Assembly (NCBI GenBank): GCA_019112785.1
Contig: DXIQ01000058.1
Span: 1 to 64,000 of the forward strand
Reading direction: 5' to 3'
DNA length: 64,000 nt
DNA from: Candidatus Blautia stercorigallinarum
GTDB taxonomy: Bacteria > Bacillota > Clostridia > Lachnospirales > Lachnospiraceae
The notes beneath the pieces are model-generated. The model saw only the letters and a program-made list of their open reading frames with translations, did no database searches and was not told where the DNA came from. The position numbers and the translations under genes were made by a program. This document shows, one piece after another, positions 46,011 through 54,829 of this stretch (position 1 is the first letter of the stretch; the number at the start of each line of letters is the position of its first letter).

Positions 46011-46700
46011 TTACATTTTATAAAATTCGGCCAGACCATCGGGATTGGGAAGGATAAAATGGCGGTCCCGGTAGACAAGAAGGCCTCTGGCCGCCAGACT
46101 TTTGCAGGCTCTGGAAACATTTTCCCTGGGTACGCCTACAAAGTCAGCCATTAAAGTCATGGTAAAAGGCAGGTAGATATAGACCCCTTCTTCCCGCCGC
46201 TCTCCAAAGTCTCGCCCTAATTTCCACAGTTTTGCCGCAATCTTCCGTTCAGTGACCATACTGCCGGAAGTATTTTTCAGCTGATGGGCCAGACGCCAGA
46301 GATACCTCTCATATTCATCCAGCACCGCCTGGGTGAGAGGAAAACTTTCCTTCATAAAGCCCAGGAAATTCTTTTTTGAAATTTTCAGCACAAGGACCGG
46401 AGTAATAGATTCACAGGAAAGAGACAGGGAATGGGAACTGTTTATATCATGGTTCAGAAGATGTCCTTTCCCCAGAAAAAACAGGATCTTCCTCTGTCCG
46501 TGTTTGGTGATGTTGTAGACAGATACTTCCCCTGACAGGAGAATCAGCACATTTTGAATATTTTCGCCGCTGGAAAACAGCAGGCTTTTTTTCGGTATGT
46601 CCTGGATATGCCCGGCATTTAAAAGAGTCTGGACAAACTCCAGGGGCAGCCGGTGAAAAAATTTCAGAGCCTTTAACTGGCCGGCAGATATAGTTTCCAT
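46011..46700 (-). CDS. Crp/Fnr-family transcriptional regulator
   Basis: cNMP-binding-like N-terminus, HTH MTLMADFVGVPRENVSRACKSLAARGLLVYRDRHFIL. Confidence 0.93.
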   Translation of the reverse strand: METISAGQLKALKFFHRLPLEFVQTLLNAGHIQDIPKKSLLFSSGENIQNVLILLSGEVSVYNITKHGQRKILFFLGKGHLLNHDINSSHSLSLSCESITPVLVLKISKKNFLGFMKESFPLTQAVLDEYERYLWRLAHQLKNTSGSMVTERKIAAKLWKLGRDFGERREEGVYIYLPFTMTLMADFVGVPRENVSRACKSLAARGLLVYRDRHFILPNPDGLAEFYKM

Positions 46701-46734
46701 AACTTCCTCCTAATGGAAATAGATTCCTGGTGTC

Positions 46735-46778
46735 AGTATAGCACAGAAAAGATCCGGTGTCTGTGACGTACGTCACAG
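46735..46778 (-). promoter_or_regulatory. Crp-type operator (TGTGA-N6-TCACA) and -10 of the Crp/Fnr-asrABC operon
   Basis: CTGTGACGTACGTCACAG perfect palindrome 46761-46778; TATACT on minus strand 46740-46735. Confidence 0.78.
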
Positions 46779-46900
46779 CAGGCTTTGCATACCGGGAGAT
46801 AAATCAAGATAGACAAATCCTCTCAAAATGGATTATACTGTAAGAACAGATGATAATATCTGATTTGACAAATGGAGTATTGACAGAAAGGAAGTTTGTT

Positions 46901-47404
46901 ATGGGAGAGCAGTTGACCCAAAGCGATGTGAAAAAGATCCAGGAGGAGATCGATTACCGGAAGCTGGTGGTGAGAAAAGAAGCCATTGAGGCGGTCAAAG
47001 AAGCCAGAGCCCAGGGAGATCTCAGCGAGAATTTTGAGTACTATGCGGCAAAGAGAGATAAGAATAAAAATGAGAGCAGGATCCGTTATCTGGAGAGAAT
47101 GCTGAAGAACGCCACCATTGTTTCAGATACTTCCAAAACAGGTGAGGCAGGTATGAATAATTTTGTGGAAGTTTATTTTGAAGATGATGACGAGACAGAG
47201 CGGTATAAACTGGTAACATCCATCAGAGGAAATTCTCTCGATAATAAGATCAGCATTGAATCTCCTCTTGGAAAGGCCATACTGGGCCACAGGGCAGGAG
47301 ACAGGGTCTATGTAAAGATCAATGACAATGCAGGCTATTATATTCAGATTAAAAAAATAGAAGATACCACAGATGATGAGGCAGATGCTATCCGGAGCTT
47401 TTAG
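46901..47404 (+). CDS. GreA/GreB family transcription elongation factor
   Basis: EAIEAVKEARAQGDLSENFEYYAAKRDKNKNESRIRYLERMLKNATIV. Confidence 0.93.
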   Translation: MGEQLTQSDVKKIQEEIDYRKLVVRKEAIEAVKEARAQGDLSENFEYYAAKRDKNKNESRIRYLERMLKNATIVSDTSKTGEAGMNNFVEVYFEDDDETERYKLVTSIRGNSLDNKISIESPLGKAILGHRAGDRVYVKINDNAGYYIQIKKIEDTTDDEADAIRSF

Positions 47405-47472
47405 CGCAGATACAGAAGAGCGAGAAAAGACTCCCTGGCTGGACAGGGAAGAACTGTGGCTGAGGTGAAGAA

Positions 47473-48147
47473 ATGATTTACTGTGTGGAAGATGAAAGAA
47501 ATATCAGGGAGCTTCTGGTTTATACTCTGAGCGGCAGTGGCTATGAGGCAAAAGGAGTGGCCAACGGCAAAGAACTGAAAAAAGCTTTAAAAGAGGAAAT
47601 ACCGGATCTGATATTGCTGGATATCATGCTTCCCGGCGAAGATGGATATGCGGTTCTGGAATATCTGAAAGGAAGGCCGGATACCCAGGATATTCCCGTG
47701 ATCATGGTCACTGCAAAAGAGGCGGAATATGATAAAGTCCGGGGGCTGGAAGGAGGCGCTGATGATTTTATCACGAAACCTTTCGGCATGATGGAATTCC
47801 TGGCCAGGGTCAAGGCAGTCCTGCGCAGAACAAAAAAGCAGGAACAGCCTAAAGAATATCATTATAAAGGCCTGACGGTAGATATGAAAAGCCGTAAAGT
47901 CCGGGAAAATGGAAGATGTGTAGATCTCACTCTGAAAGAATTTGAACTGCTGCGGTATCTGCTGGAAAACCAGGGAACGGTTCTCAGCAGGGAAAAGATC
48001 CTGGAGAAGATCTGGGGATATGAGATCTATGGTGAAACAAGAACAGTAGATGTCCATATCCGTACTCTCCGGCAGAAGCTTGGAGAAGCGGGAAAAATGA
48101 TCGAAACTGTCCGCGGGGTAGGATACCGTATAGGAGAAGAAACATGA
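47473..48147 (+). CDS. Two-component response regulator (OmpR/PhoB type)
   Basis: YCVEDERNIRELLVYTLSGSGYEA...DLILLDIMLPGEDGYAVLEYLK...MVTAK; winged-helix C-terminus. Confidence 0.96.
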   Translation: MIYCVEDERNIRELLVYTLSGSGYEAKGVANGKELKKALKEEIPDLILLDIMLPGEDGYAVLEYLKGRPDTQDIPVIMVTAKEAEYDKVRGLEGGADDFITKPFGMMEFLARVKAVLRRTKKQEQPKEYHYKGLTVDMKSRKVRENGRCVDLTLKEFELLRYLLENQGTVLSREKILEKIWGYEIYGETRTVDVHIRTLRQKLGEAGKMIETVRGVGYRIGEET

Positions 48148-49499
48148 GACAGAGGATCATGAGCCATGTAACCGTACTTGTAGTATTGTCTGTGCTCCTT
48201 ACTTATCTGGCAGCCAGCCTGGTCCTGTATCATAAATACAGAGGAGACATGCAGGCAGATGTGATCAAGGAAGCGGAATATATCCGGTATGCTCTGGAAA
48301 ATGTGGGAGAAGAATATCTGGCAAAGGATCTGGGGCAGCTGACGACCAGCCGGATCACCGTGCTTAATTCCCAGGGTGAGAAAGTCTATGACTCAAACCC
48401 GGAAGAAGACCAGGAAAACTATGGAGAGATGGAGGAGATACAGGAGGCACAGGACCAGGGAACCGGCCAGGCTCTGCGTTTTTCCGGAATGCTTTCTCAT
48501 CAGACCTTTTATTATGCGGTTCAGCTGGAAAACGGAGATATCCTCCGGGTAGGGAAGACAGGGGACAGTATTTTCCGTACTATGGTTTCCAGTTTTCCTC
48601 TTTTGGGCCTGATCATGGTGCTGATCCTGGCCCTGGGTTTTCTTTATATGAATTACCAGACCAAAAAGCTTATTGAACCTATTAATTGTCTTGATCTGGA
48701 GAAGCCGCTGAAAAATGTGGTCTATGAAGAGCTGAGGCCACTGCTGAAACGGGTGGATCAGCAGAACCGGCAGATTGCCAGTCATGTGGAAGAACTGAAA
48801 CAGGCGGAGCGGGTAAGAAGAGAATTCTCCGCCAATGTATCCCATGAGCTGAAGACCCCTCTCATGTCTATCTCCGGTTATGCGGAGATCATGAAAAACG
48901 GCATGGTGCGGCAGGAAGATGTACCGGAATTTGCTGCCAGGATCTATGATGAGGCGGCCAGACTTACAAGTCTGGTCCAGGATATTATTGAACTGTCCAA
49001 GCTGGATGAGAAGGAGGGAGAGCTGCCTCTGGAGATGGTAGATCTGTATGAACTTGTCCAGGATGTATGCAGAAACCTGGCTCTGCCCGCCGGCAAAAAA
49101 AATATTTCTGTCAAAGTAGAAGGCAGCCCGGCAAAGATCCGGGGTATCCGCCATGTATTATATGAAATGTTTTATAACCTGGTAGATAACGCTGTGAAAT
49201 ATAACCGGGAAGGCGGGTGGATAAAAGTCTCTCTTGATCCTGGCGAAAACGGCCCTGTCTTTACTGTGGAAGATAACGGCATTGGCATTGCCAGAGAGGA
49301 ACAGGACCGGATCTTTGAACGTTTTTACCGGGTGGACAAAAGCCATTCCAGAAAAACGGGAGGAACAGGCCTGGGCCTTTCCATTGTCAAGCACGGAGCG
49401 GCGCTCCATCAGGCAGAGATCCGTCTGGAAAGCCGTCTGGGAGAAGGAACAAAGATACGGATATTTTTTAAAGAACCAGAGAAGCATCCTGAAGGATGA
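48144..49499 (+). CDS. Sensor histidine kinase
   Basis: EFSANVSHELKTPLMSISGYAEIMKNG...DNGIGIAREEQDRIFERFYRVDKSHSRKTGGTGLGLSIV; overlaps the response regulator by 4 nt. Confidence 0.96.
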   Translation: MRQRIMSHVTVLVVLSVLLTYLAASLVLYHKYRGDMQADVIKEAEYIRYALENVGEEYLAKDLGQLTTSRITVLNSQGEKVYDSNPEEDQENYGEMEEIQEAQDQGTGQALRFSGMLSHQTFYYAVQLENGDILRVGKTGDSIFRTMVSSFPLLGLIMVLILALGFLYMNYQTKKLIEPINCLDLEKPLKNVVYEELRPLLKRVDQQNRQIASHVEELKQAERVRREFSANVSHELKTPLMSISGYAEIMKNGMVRQEDVPEFAARIYDEAARLTSLVQDIIELSKLDEKEGELPLEMVDLYELVQDVCRNLALPAGKKNISVKVEGSPAKIRGIRHVLYEMFYNLVDNAVKYNREGGWIKVSLDPGENGPVFTVEDNGIGIAREEQDRIFERFYRVDKSHSRKTGGTGLGLSIVKHGAALHQAEIRLESRLGEGTKIRIFFKEPEKHPEG

Positions 49500-49563
49500 T
49501 ACAGGCAGCTTATGCTGCAAAGATACAGAAGCGCAAACAGATGCAGGAGAGAGGAGCGGATCT

Positions 49564-50268
49564 ATGGCATATATAGAGTTTCAGCATGTGAAAAAATTTT
49601 ACGGAAAGAAAAATGAGGCAGTGATCAAGGCTCTGGATGACACCAATTTTACAGTGGAGGAAGGAGAACTGGCGGTGATCCTGGGAGCCTCCGGCGCAGG
49701 AAAGACCACGGCTCTTAATATTCTCGGAGGGATGGACCAGGCTACCCAGGGAGAAGTGATCGTAGCAGGAAAACATCTGAACAAATTTTCCGAGAAGGAA
49801 CTGGTGAAATACCGGAGAAATGATGTGGGATTTGTATTTCAGTTTTACAATCTGGTGCCTAACCTTACCGCGCTGGAAAATGTAGAGCTGGCGGTACAGA
49901 TCTGCAAGGACTATCTGAATCCGGAAGATGTGCTGAAAAAGGTGGGCCTGGAGGACAGGATGAAAAATTTTCCGGCCCAGCTTTCCGGAGGAGAGCAGCA
50001 GAGGGTGGCCATTGCTAGGGCTATAGCCAAGAATCCTAAATTGTTATTATGTGATGAACCGACGGGTGCCTTGGACTATAACACAGGCAAACAGATCCTT
50101 CAGCTTCTCCAGGATACCTGCCGGAAAGAACATATGACAGTGATCATTATCACCCACAATTCGGCTCTGGCTCCTATGGCAGACCGGATCATCCGTTTTA
50201 AAAGCGGAAAGGTTACAGATATTACATTAAATGAAAATCCCACCCCGATCTCCGAAATCGAGTGGTAG
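49564..50268 (+). CDS. ABC transporter ATP-binding protein (MacB/LolD-like)
   Basis: [25 protein letters not shown]...[32 protein letters not shown]. Confidence 0.95.
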   Translation: MAYIEFQHVKKFYGKKNEAVIKALDDTNFTVEEGELAVILGASGAGKTTALNILGGMDQATQGEVIVAGKHLNKFSEKELVKYRRNDVGFVFQFYNLVPNLTALENVELAVQICKDYLNPEDVLKKVGLEDRMKNFPAQLSGGEQQRVAIARAIAKNPKLLLCDEPTGALDYNTGKQILQLLQDTCRKEHMTVIIITHNSALAPMADRIIRFKSGKVTDITLNENPTPISEIEW

Positions 50269-50290
50269 GAAGAAAAGAGGGCAGAGAGAT

Positions 50291-51586
50291 ATGGATATCA
50301 GAACAGAAGTAAAGAAAATGAAGGCGGACAGCCCCATTATGGCGGCCTTGTCTCTGGAAACCAGAAACCGGGCCCTGGAGGCTGCCGCGAAAGCTCTGGT
50401 GGAGAAGAAGGAAAACATCTTCCAGGCCAATAAAGAAGATATGGAAGCCGCAGAAAAGGCAGGTCTGGGGCAGGCTGTGCTGAAAAGGCTGAAATTCGAT
50501 GAACATAAGCTGGAGGATGTGATCAAGGGCATTGAAAATCTGATCCGTCTGCCGGATCCTCTGTCCCGGATACAGCTGGCCAGAGAATTGGACCAGGGAT
50601 TGGAGCTGTATCGGGTTACCTGTCCCATCGGTGTTATCGGGATCATTTTTGAGGCAAGGCCGGATGCCCTGGTGCAGATTTCCTCTCTCTGTATCAAAAG
50701 CGGCAACTGTGCGGTGCTGAAGGGAGGAAAAGAGACAGCCAGGACCAATAAAGTGCTCTTTAATCTGATCCATGAAGCCGTTGTAGGCTGCGGCCTTCCG
50801 GAAGGCTGTATGCTCCAGGCGGAGCTCCACAATGAGATCGATGAGCTGCTGGCCTGCGATGATTGTGTGGACCTGCTGATCCCCAGAGGTTCAAACCAGT
50901 TTGTCCGTTATATCATGGATCATACAAAGATACCGGTCATGGGCCATGCCGACGGGATCTGCCATATTTATGTGGATGAAGATTACGATATGGAAAAAGC
51001 GCTGCCTATCATCATAGACGCCAAGACTCAGTATACCGCTGCCTGCAATGCGGTGGAAACCCTTCTGGTAAACCGGAAAGCAGCGGCAGGCTTTCTTCCC
51101 GAGGCGGCGAAAGCCCTTAATGCGGCAGGAGTAAAACTCAGGGGAACCAGAGAGGTAAATGAGATCATCCCCTGTGAGATCATGGGAGAAGAGGAATTCC
51201 ATCGGGAGTATCTGGATCTGATCCTTTCAGTGAAGATCGTAGAGGATCTGGAAGAGGCTGTAAACCACATCAATACATATGGTTCTCATCATACGGACTG
51301 TATTATCACAGAAAATAAAGAACATGCATTAAGATTTATGCAGCTGGTGGATTCTGCCGGAGTTTATCAGAACTGTTCCACCAGGTTTGCCGACGGATTC
51401 CGCTACGGATTCGGAGCAGAGGTAGGGATCAGTACAGGAAAGATCCATGCCAGAGGACCGGTAGGTCTGGAAGGTCTGGTGACTTATAAATATAAGCTGT
51501 TTGGTCAGGGACAGATCGTGGGAGATTATGCTTCCGGAAAGAAAGCTTTTCATTTCCATGATCTGGATCCAGAGGCCGGCGTATGA
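50291..51586 (+). CDS. proA: Glutamate-5-semialdehyde dehydrogenase (gamma-glutamyl phosphate reductase)
   Basis: PIGVIGIIFEARPDALVQISSLCIKSGNCAVLKGGKE...DLLIPRGSNQFVRYIMDHTKIPVMGHADGICHIYVDE. Confidence 0.96.
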   Translation: MDIRTEVKKMKADSPIMAALSLETRNRALEAAAKALVEKKENIFQANKEDMEAAEKAGLGQAVLKRLKFDEHKLEDVIKGIENLIRLPDPLSRIQLARELDQGLELYRVTCPIGVIGIIFEARPDALVQISSLCIKSGNCAVLKGGKETARTNKVLFNLIHEAVVGCGLPEGCMLQAELHNEIDELLACDDCVDLLIPRGSNQFVRYIMDHTKIPVMGHADGICHIYVDEDYDMEKALPIIIDAKTQYTAACNAVETLLVNRKAAAGFLPEAAKALNAAGVKLRGTREVNEIIPCEIMGEEEFHREYLDLILSVKIVEDLEEAVNHINTYGSHHTDCIITENKEHALRFMQLVDSAGVYQNCSTRFADGFRYGFGAEVGISTGKIHARGPVGLEGLVTYKYKLFGQGQIVGDYASGKKAFHFHDLDPEAGV

Positions 51587-52302
51587 TGGGAAAGGGCAGG
51601 ACCCTTGGCATCAGTCTCCTTCCCGCTTTGCTGTGGATCCTGATACAGTGTGCAGTAGTGCTGGGATTTCCACCGGTCATGTCGGGGATCGGCAATATAC
51701 TGTCCCTGCTGGGGGTGGATACCGGAGAATTTTATGGATTTCTTGAAAAGAATGGTTCCTATTGTATTTATATCCTTATGGATGTTATCATGCTGATACC
51801 GGCAGTGTTGTGGTTCCGGCGATTCCCGGTCAGAAGAGAAAAGAAAGAAGGGAGATTTTTCGGGATTTCTTTCCGGGGAATCCTGCTTTTGCTGCTGGCG
51901 GGTCTTTGCCTGCAGCTGCTCTCAAATCTGTTTTTAACCCTGGTATTTGGAATTTTCCCGGAACTGATGGAATCTTATTCCCAGGTCCTGGAAAATCTGG
52001 GAATGGACAGCCCTACAGTATTATCTTTGGCCTATACCGTGCTTGTGGCCCCTGTTACAGAAGAGCTGATTTTCAGAGGACTGACTCTGAGGATCCTGGA
52101 GGGAGCCTTTCCCTTCTGGGCGGCAAATATCCTTCAGGCTTTATATTTCGGAATCATCCATGGAAACCTGGTACAGGGAGGGTATGCTTTTCTGGCAGGA
52201 ATGGTCCTGGGATATCTGGTGAAAAGGAACGGCACTCTGGCTGCAGGCATCCTCTGCCACTTTGGCGTGAATCTTTCCGGCGTTTTATTAGGGCTTTTTT
52301 AG
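51583..52302 (+). CDS. CPBP family intramembrane metalloprotease
   Basis: VLVAPVTEELIFRGLTLRILE...ALYFGIIHGNLVQGGYAFLAGMVLGYL. Confidence 0.92.
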   Translation: MMGKGRTLGISLLPALLWILIQCAVVLGFPPVMSGIGNILSLLGVDTGEFYGFLEKNGSYCIYILMDVIMLIPAVLWFRRFPVRREKKEGRFFGISFRGILLLLLAGLCLQLLSNLFLTLVFGIFPELMESYSQVLENLGMDSPTVLSLAYTVLVAPVTEELIFRGLTLRILEGAFPFWAANILQALYFGIIHGNLVQGGYAFLAGMVLGYLVKRNGTLAAGILCHFGVNLSGVLLGLF

Positions 52303-52315
52303 GAGAACGAGAATT

Positions 52316-53419
52316 ATGAGACATTTACAGTTAATGGTTAAACCGGCTTCTTCCAACTGTAATCTCCGGTGTTCGTACTGCTTTTATGAAGACGAATGCA
52401 AAAACAGAGAGATACCGTCTTATGGGATCATGGATCTGGAGACTCTGGAGATAGTTGTAAAAAAAGCGTTGGAAGAGGCGGAGCAGTCCTGCACCTTTGG
52501 CTTTCAGGGAGGGGAACCTTTTTTAGCAGGCCTGCCTTTTTTCCGGAAGTTTATAGAATATACAGAGAAATATAAAAAGCCGGAAACCAGCCTGTCCTTT
52601 TGTATACAGACCAATGGGACGCTGATCGATGAAGAATGGATAGAGTTTTTAAAACAACATCATTTCCTTACAGGCATCTCCATGGACGGCATCCAGGAGA
52701 TCCATGACCGGAACAGAAAGGACGCCGGAGGTAAAGAGACTTTTAAAAAGGTACTGAAAAATGCCCGGCTCCTTCAGAATGCCGGAGGGAATGTGAATAT
52801 TCTCTGTGTCCTTACAAAACAGAGCGCAAGAAAGATCCGTTCTATATACAATTTTCTGAAAAAACAGGGGTTTTATTACCAGCAGTATATTCCCTGCCTG
52901 GATCCACTGGGAGAGGAAAGAGGCGGAAGACCCTGGTCTCTTACACCGGAAGATTATGGAAACGCCCTGAAGGAGCTGTTCGATCTGTGGTACAGGGATA
53001 TGATGGAAGGACAGAGGGTTTCGGTGCGGGAGTTTGATAACTGGCTGGCTATGCTGGGAGGAAATCCTCCGGAGGCCTGTGCTCAGATGGGACGCTGTTC
53101 TATGCAGAATATCATAGAGGCAAACGGAGATGTGTTTCCCTGCGATTTTTATGTCCTGGACCAGTACAGGACGGGAAATGTCCGGGATGAAGATTTTCGC
53201 TTTTTCCAGGAGGATCTTTCCACTATAAGATTTCTTGCAGAGGGAAAAGAGAGGGGCAGAGCCTGTCCTTCCTGTCACTGGTATCCTCTGTGCAGAGGCG
53301 GATGCCGGAGAGATTATACCCCAGAGGGAGAAAATTATTTCTGCCGGGCATATCAGGAATTTTTTCAATATGCCATTGAAAGGCTGGAGAAACTGGCGGC
53401 CATTACCTTTGGCTTTTAA
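52316..53419 (+). CDS. Anaerobic sulfatase-maturase-like radical SAM/SPASM protein
   Basis: MVKPASSNCNLRCSYCFYED (CxxxCxxC), GFQGGEPFLAGLPFF, C-terminal Cys cluster CPSCHWYPLCRGGCRRD. Confidence 0.92.
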   Translation: MRHLQLMVKPASSNCNLRCSYCFYEDECKNREIPSYGIMDLETLEIVVKKALEEAEQSCTFGFQGGEPFLAGLPFFRKFIEYTEKYKKPETSLSFCIQTNGTLIDEEWIEFLKQHHFLTGISMDGIQEIHDRNRKDAGGKETFKKVLKNARLLQNAGGNVNILCVLTKQSARKIRSIYNFLKKQGFYYQQYIPCLDPLGEERGGRPWSLTPEDYGNALKELFDLWYRDMMEGQRVSVREFDNWLAMLGGNPPEACAQMGRCSMQNIIEANGDVFPCDFYVLDQYRTGNVRDEDFRFFQEDLSTIRFLAEGKERGRACPSCHWYPLCRGGCRRDYTPEGENYFCRAYQEFFQYAIERLEKLAAITFGF

Positions 53420-53553
53420 AGTCGAAAAGAATTCGGAAAGATATGTAAAAGAGTACTTGAAATTTTGGACGGTTAGTGGTAGAGTGATTATAGAAACATA
53501 AATGATGTTTTGAAACAAAAAAAATAGTGCATTTCTCAAAGGAGGAACAGGAA

Positions 53554-54570
53554 ATGGCAATTTTAGTGACAGGCGGAGCCGGTTTTATCGGAAGCCACAC
53601 AGTAGTGGAACTGCAGAATGCAGGCTATGATGTAGTTGTAGTGGATAACCTTTGCAATTCCAGTGAAAAATCATTGGAGCGTGTAAAACAGATCACAGGA
53701 AAACCGGTGAAGTTTTATAAGGCCGATATCCTGGACAGAGAAGCTTTAAATAAGATTTTTGATCAGGAGTCTATTGATTCCTGCATCCATTTCGCAGGAC
53801 TGAAAGCAGTAGGAGAATCTGTACAGAAGCCCTGGGAGTATTATGAGAACAATATCTCCGGTACACTGATTCTGGTAGATGTGATGAGAAAACATAATGT
53901 GAAAAACATCATCTTCTCTTCTTCCGCCACCGTATACGGGGATCCTGCTTTTGTTCCTATTACAGAAGAGTGCCCGAAAGGACAGTGTACAAATCCTTAC
54001 GGCTGGACAAAATCCATGCTGGAACAGGTTCTTACTGACATCCAGAAAGCAGATCCGGAATGGAATGTAGTTCTGTTAAGATATTTTAATCCTATCGGAG
54101 CACATCCAAGCGGACTGATCGGAGAAAATCCAAACGGTATCCCCAATAACCTGATGCCATACATAACCCAGGTAGCAGTAGGAAAACTGAAAGAGCTGGG
54201 TGTCTTCGGAAATGACTATGATACTCCGGACGGCACAGGCGTGAGAGATTATATCCATGTGGTAGACCTGGCCAAAGGTCATGTAAAAGCCCTGAAGAAA
54301 CTGGAAGACCACTCCGGACTTTCTATCTATAATCTGGGAACCGGAAAAGGATACAGCGTACTGGATATTGTAAAGAATTTTGAGGAAGCTACAGGAGTGA
54401 AGATCCCCTATGTGATCAAACCCCGCCGTGCAGGAGATATCGCTACCTGCTACGCCAGCGCAGAGAAGGCAGAGAAAGAGCTGGGCTGGAAAGCTGAATA
54501 TGATATCAAAGATATGTGCCGGGACTCCTGGAACTGGCAGTCAAAGAATCCTAACGGATATGAGGACTGA
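53554..54570 (+). CDS. galE: UDP-glucose 4-epimerase
   Basis: [37 protein letters not shown]...[12 protein letters not shown]...[14 protein letters not shown]. Confidence 0.97.
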   Translation: MAILVTGGAGFIGSHTVVELQNAGYDVVVVDNLCNSSEKSLERVKQITGKPVKFYKADILDREALNKIFDQESIDSCIHFAGLKAVGESVQKPWEYYENNISGTLILVDVMRKHNVKNIIFSSSATVYGDPAFVPITEECPKGQCTNPYGWTKSMLEQVLTDIQKADPEWNVVLLRYFNPIGAHPSGLIGENPNGIPNNLMPYITQVAVGKLKELGVFGNDYDTPDGTGVRDYIHVVDLAKGHVKALKKLEDHSGLSIYNLGTGKGYSVLDIVKNFEEATGVKIPYVIKPRRAGDIATCYASAEKAEKELGWKAEYDIKDMCRDSWNWQSKNPNGYED

Positions 54571-54594
54571 GAGATCATAGAATAACAAAAAATT

Positions 54595-54749
54595 AAAAGG
54601 CGCTGCCGCATTAATTAAAATCGAGAATATTTATACATTTTATTGCTCCGTCTGCAACCCTTTGAGCCTATAGTCTCAAAGCGGTGCAGGACAAATTCGC
54701 ATAAAATGTACAAATATTCCTGAAATATGTTAATGCGGCAGCGCCTTTT
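54595..54749. repeat. ~155-bp nested palindrome (MITE-like or giant bidirectional terminator)
   Basis: AAAAGGCGCTGCCGCATTAA 54595-54614 / TTAATGCGGCAGCGCCTTTT 54730-54749 (20/20); GAATATTTATACATTTTAT / ATAAAATGTACAAATATTC (18/19); inner CTTTGAG/CTCAAAG. Confidence 0.9.
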
Positions 54750-54786
54750 TTTATTATATATATGGCGGGGTATGTCTCATGTTCCT

Positions 54787-54824
54787 ATCCCCCTGGCTAA
54801 AAGCCGGCTTTTAGCCAGGGGGAT
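54787..54824. repeat. 38-bp perfect, loopless palindrome
   Basis: ATCCCCCTGGCTAAAAGCC|GGCTTTTAGCCAGGGGGAT. Confidence 0.93.
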
Positions 54825-54829
54825 GGAGA

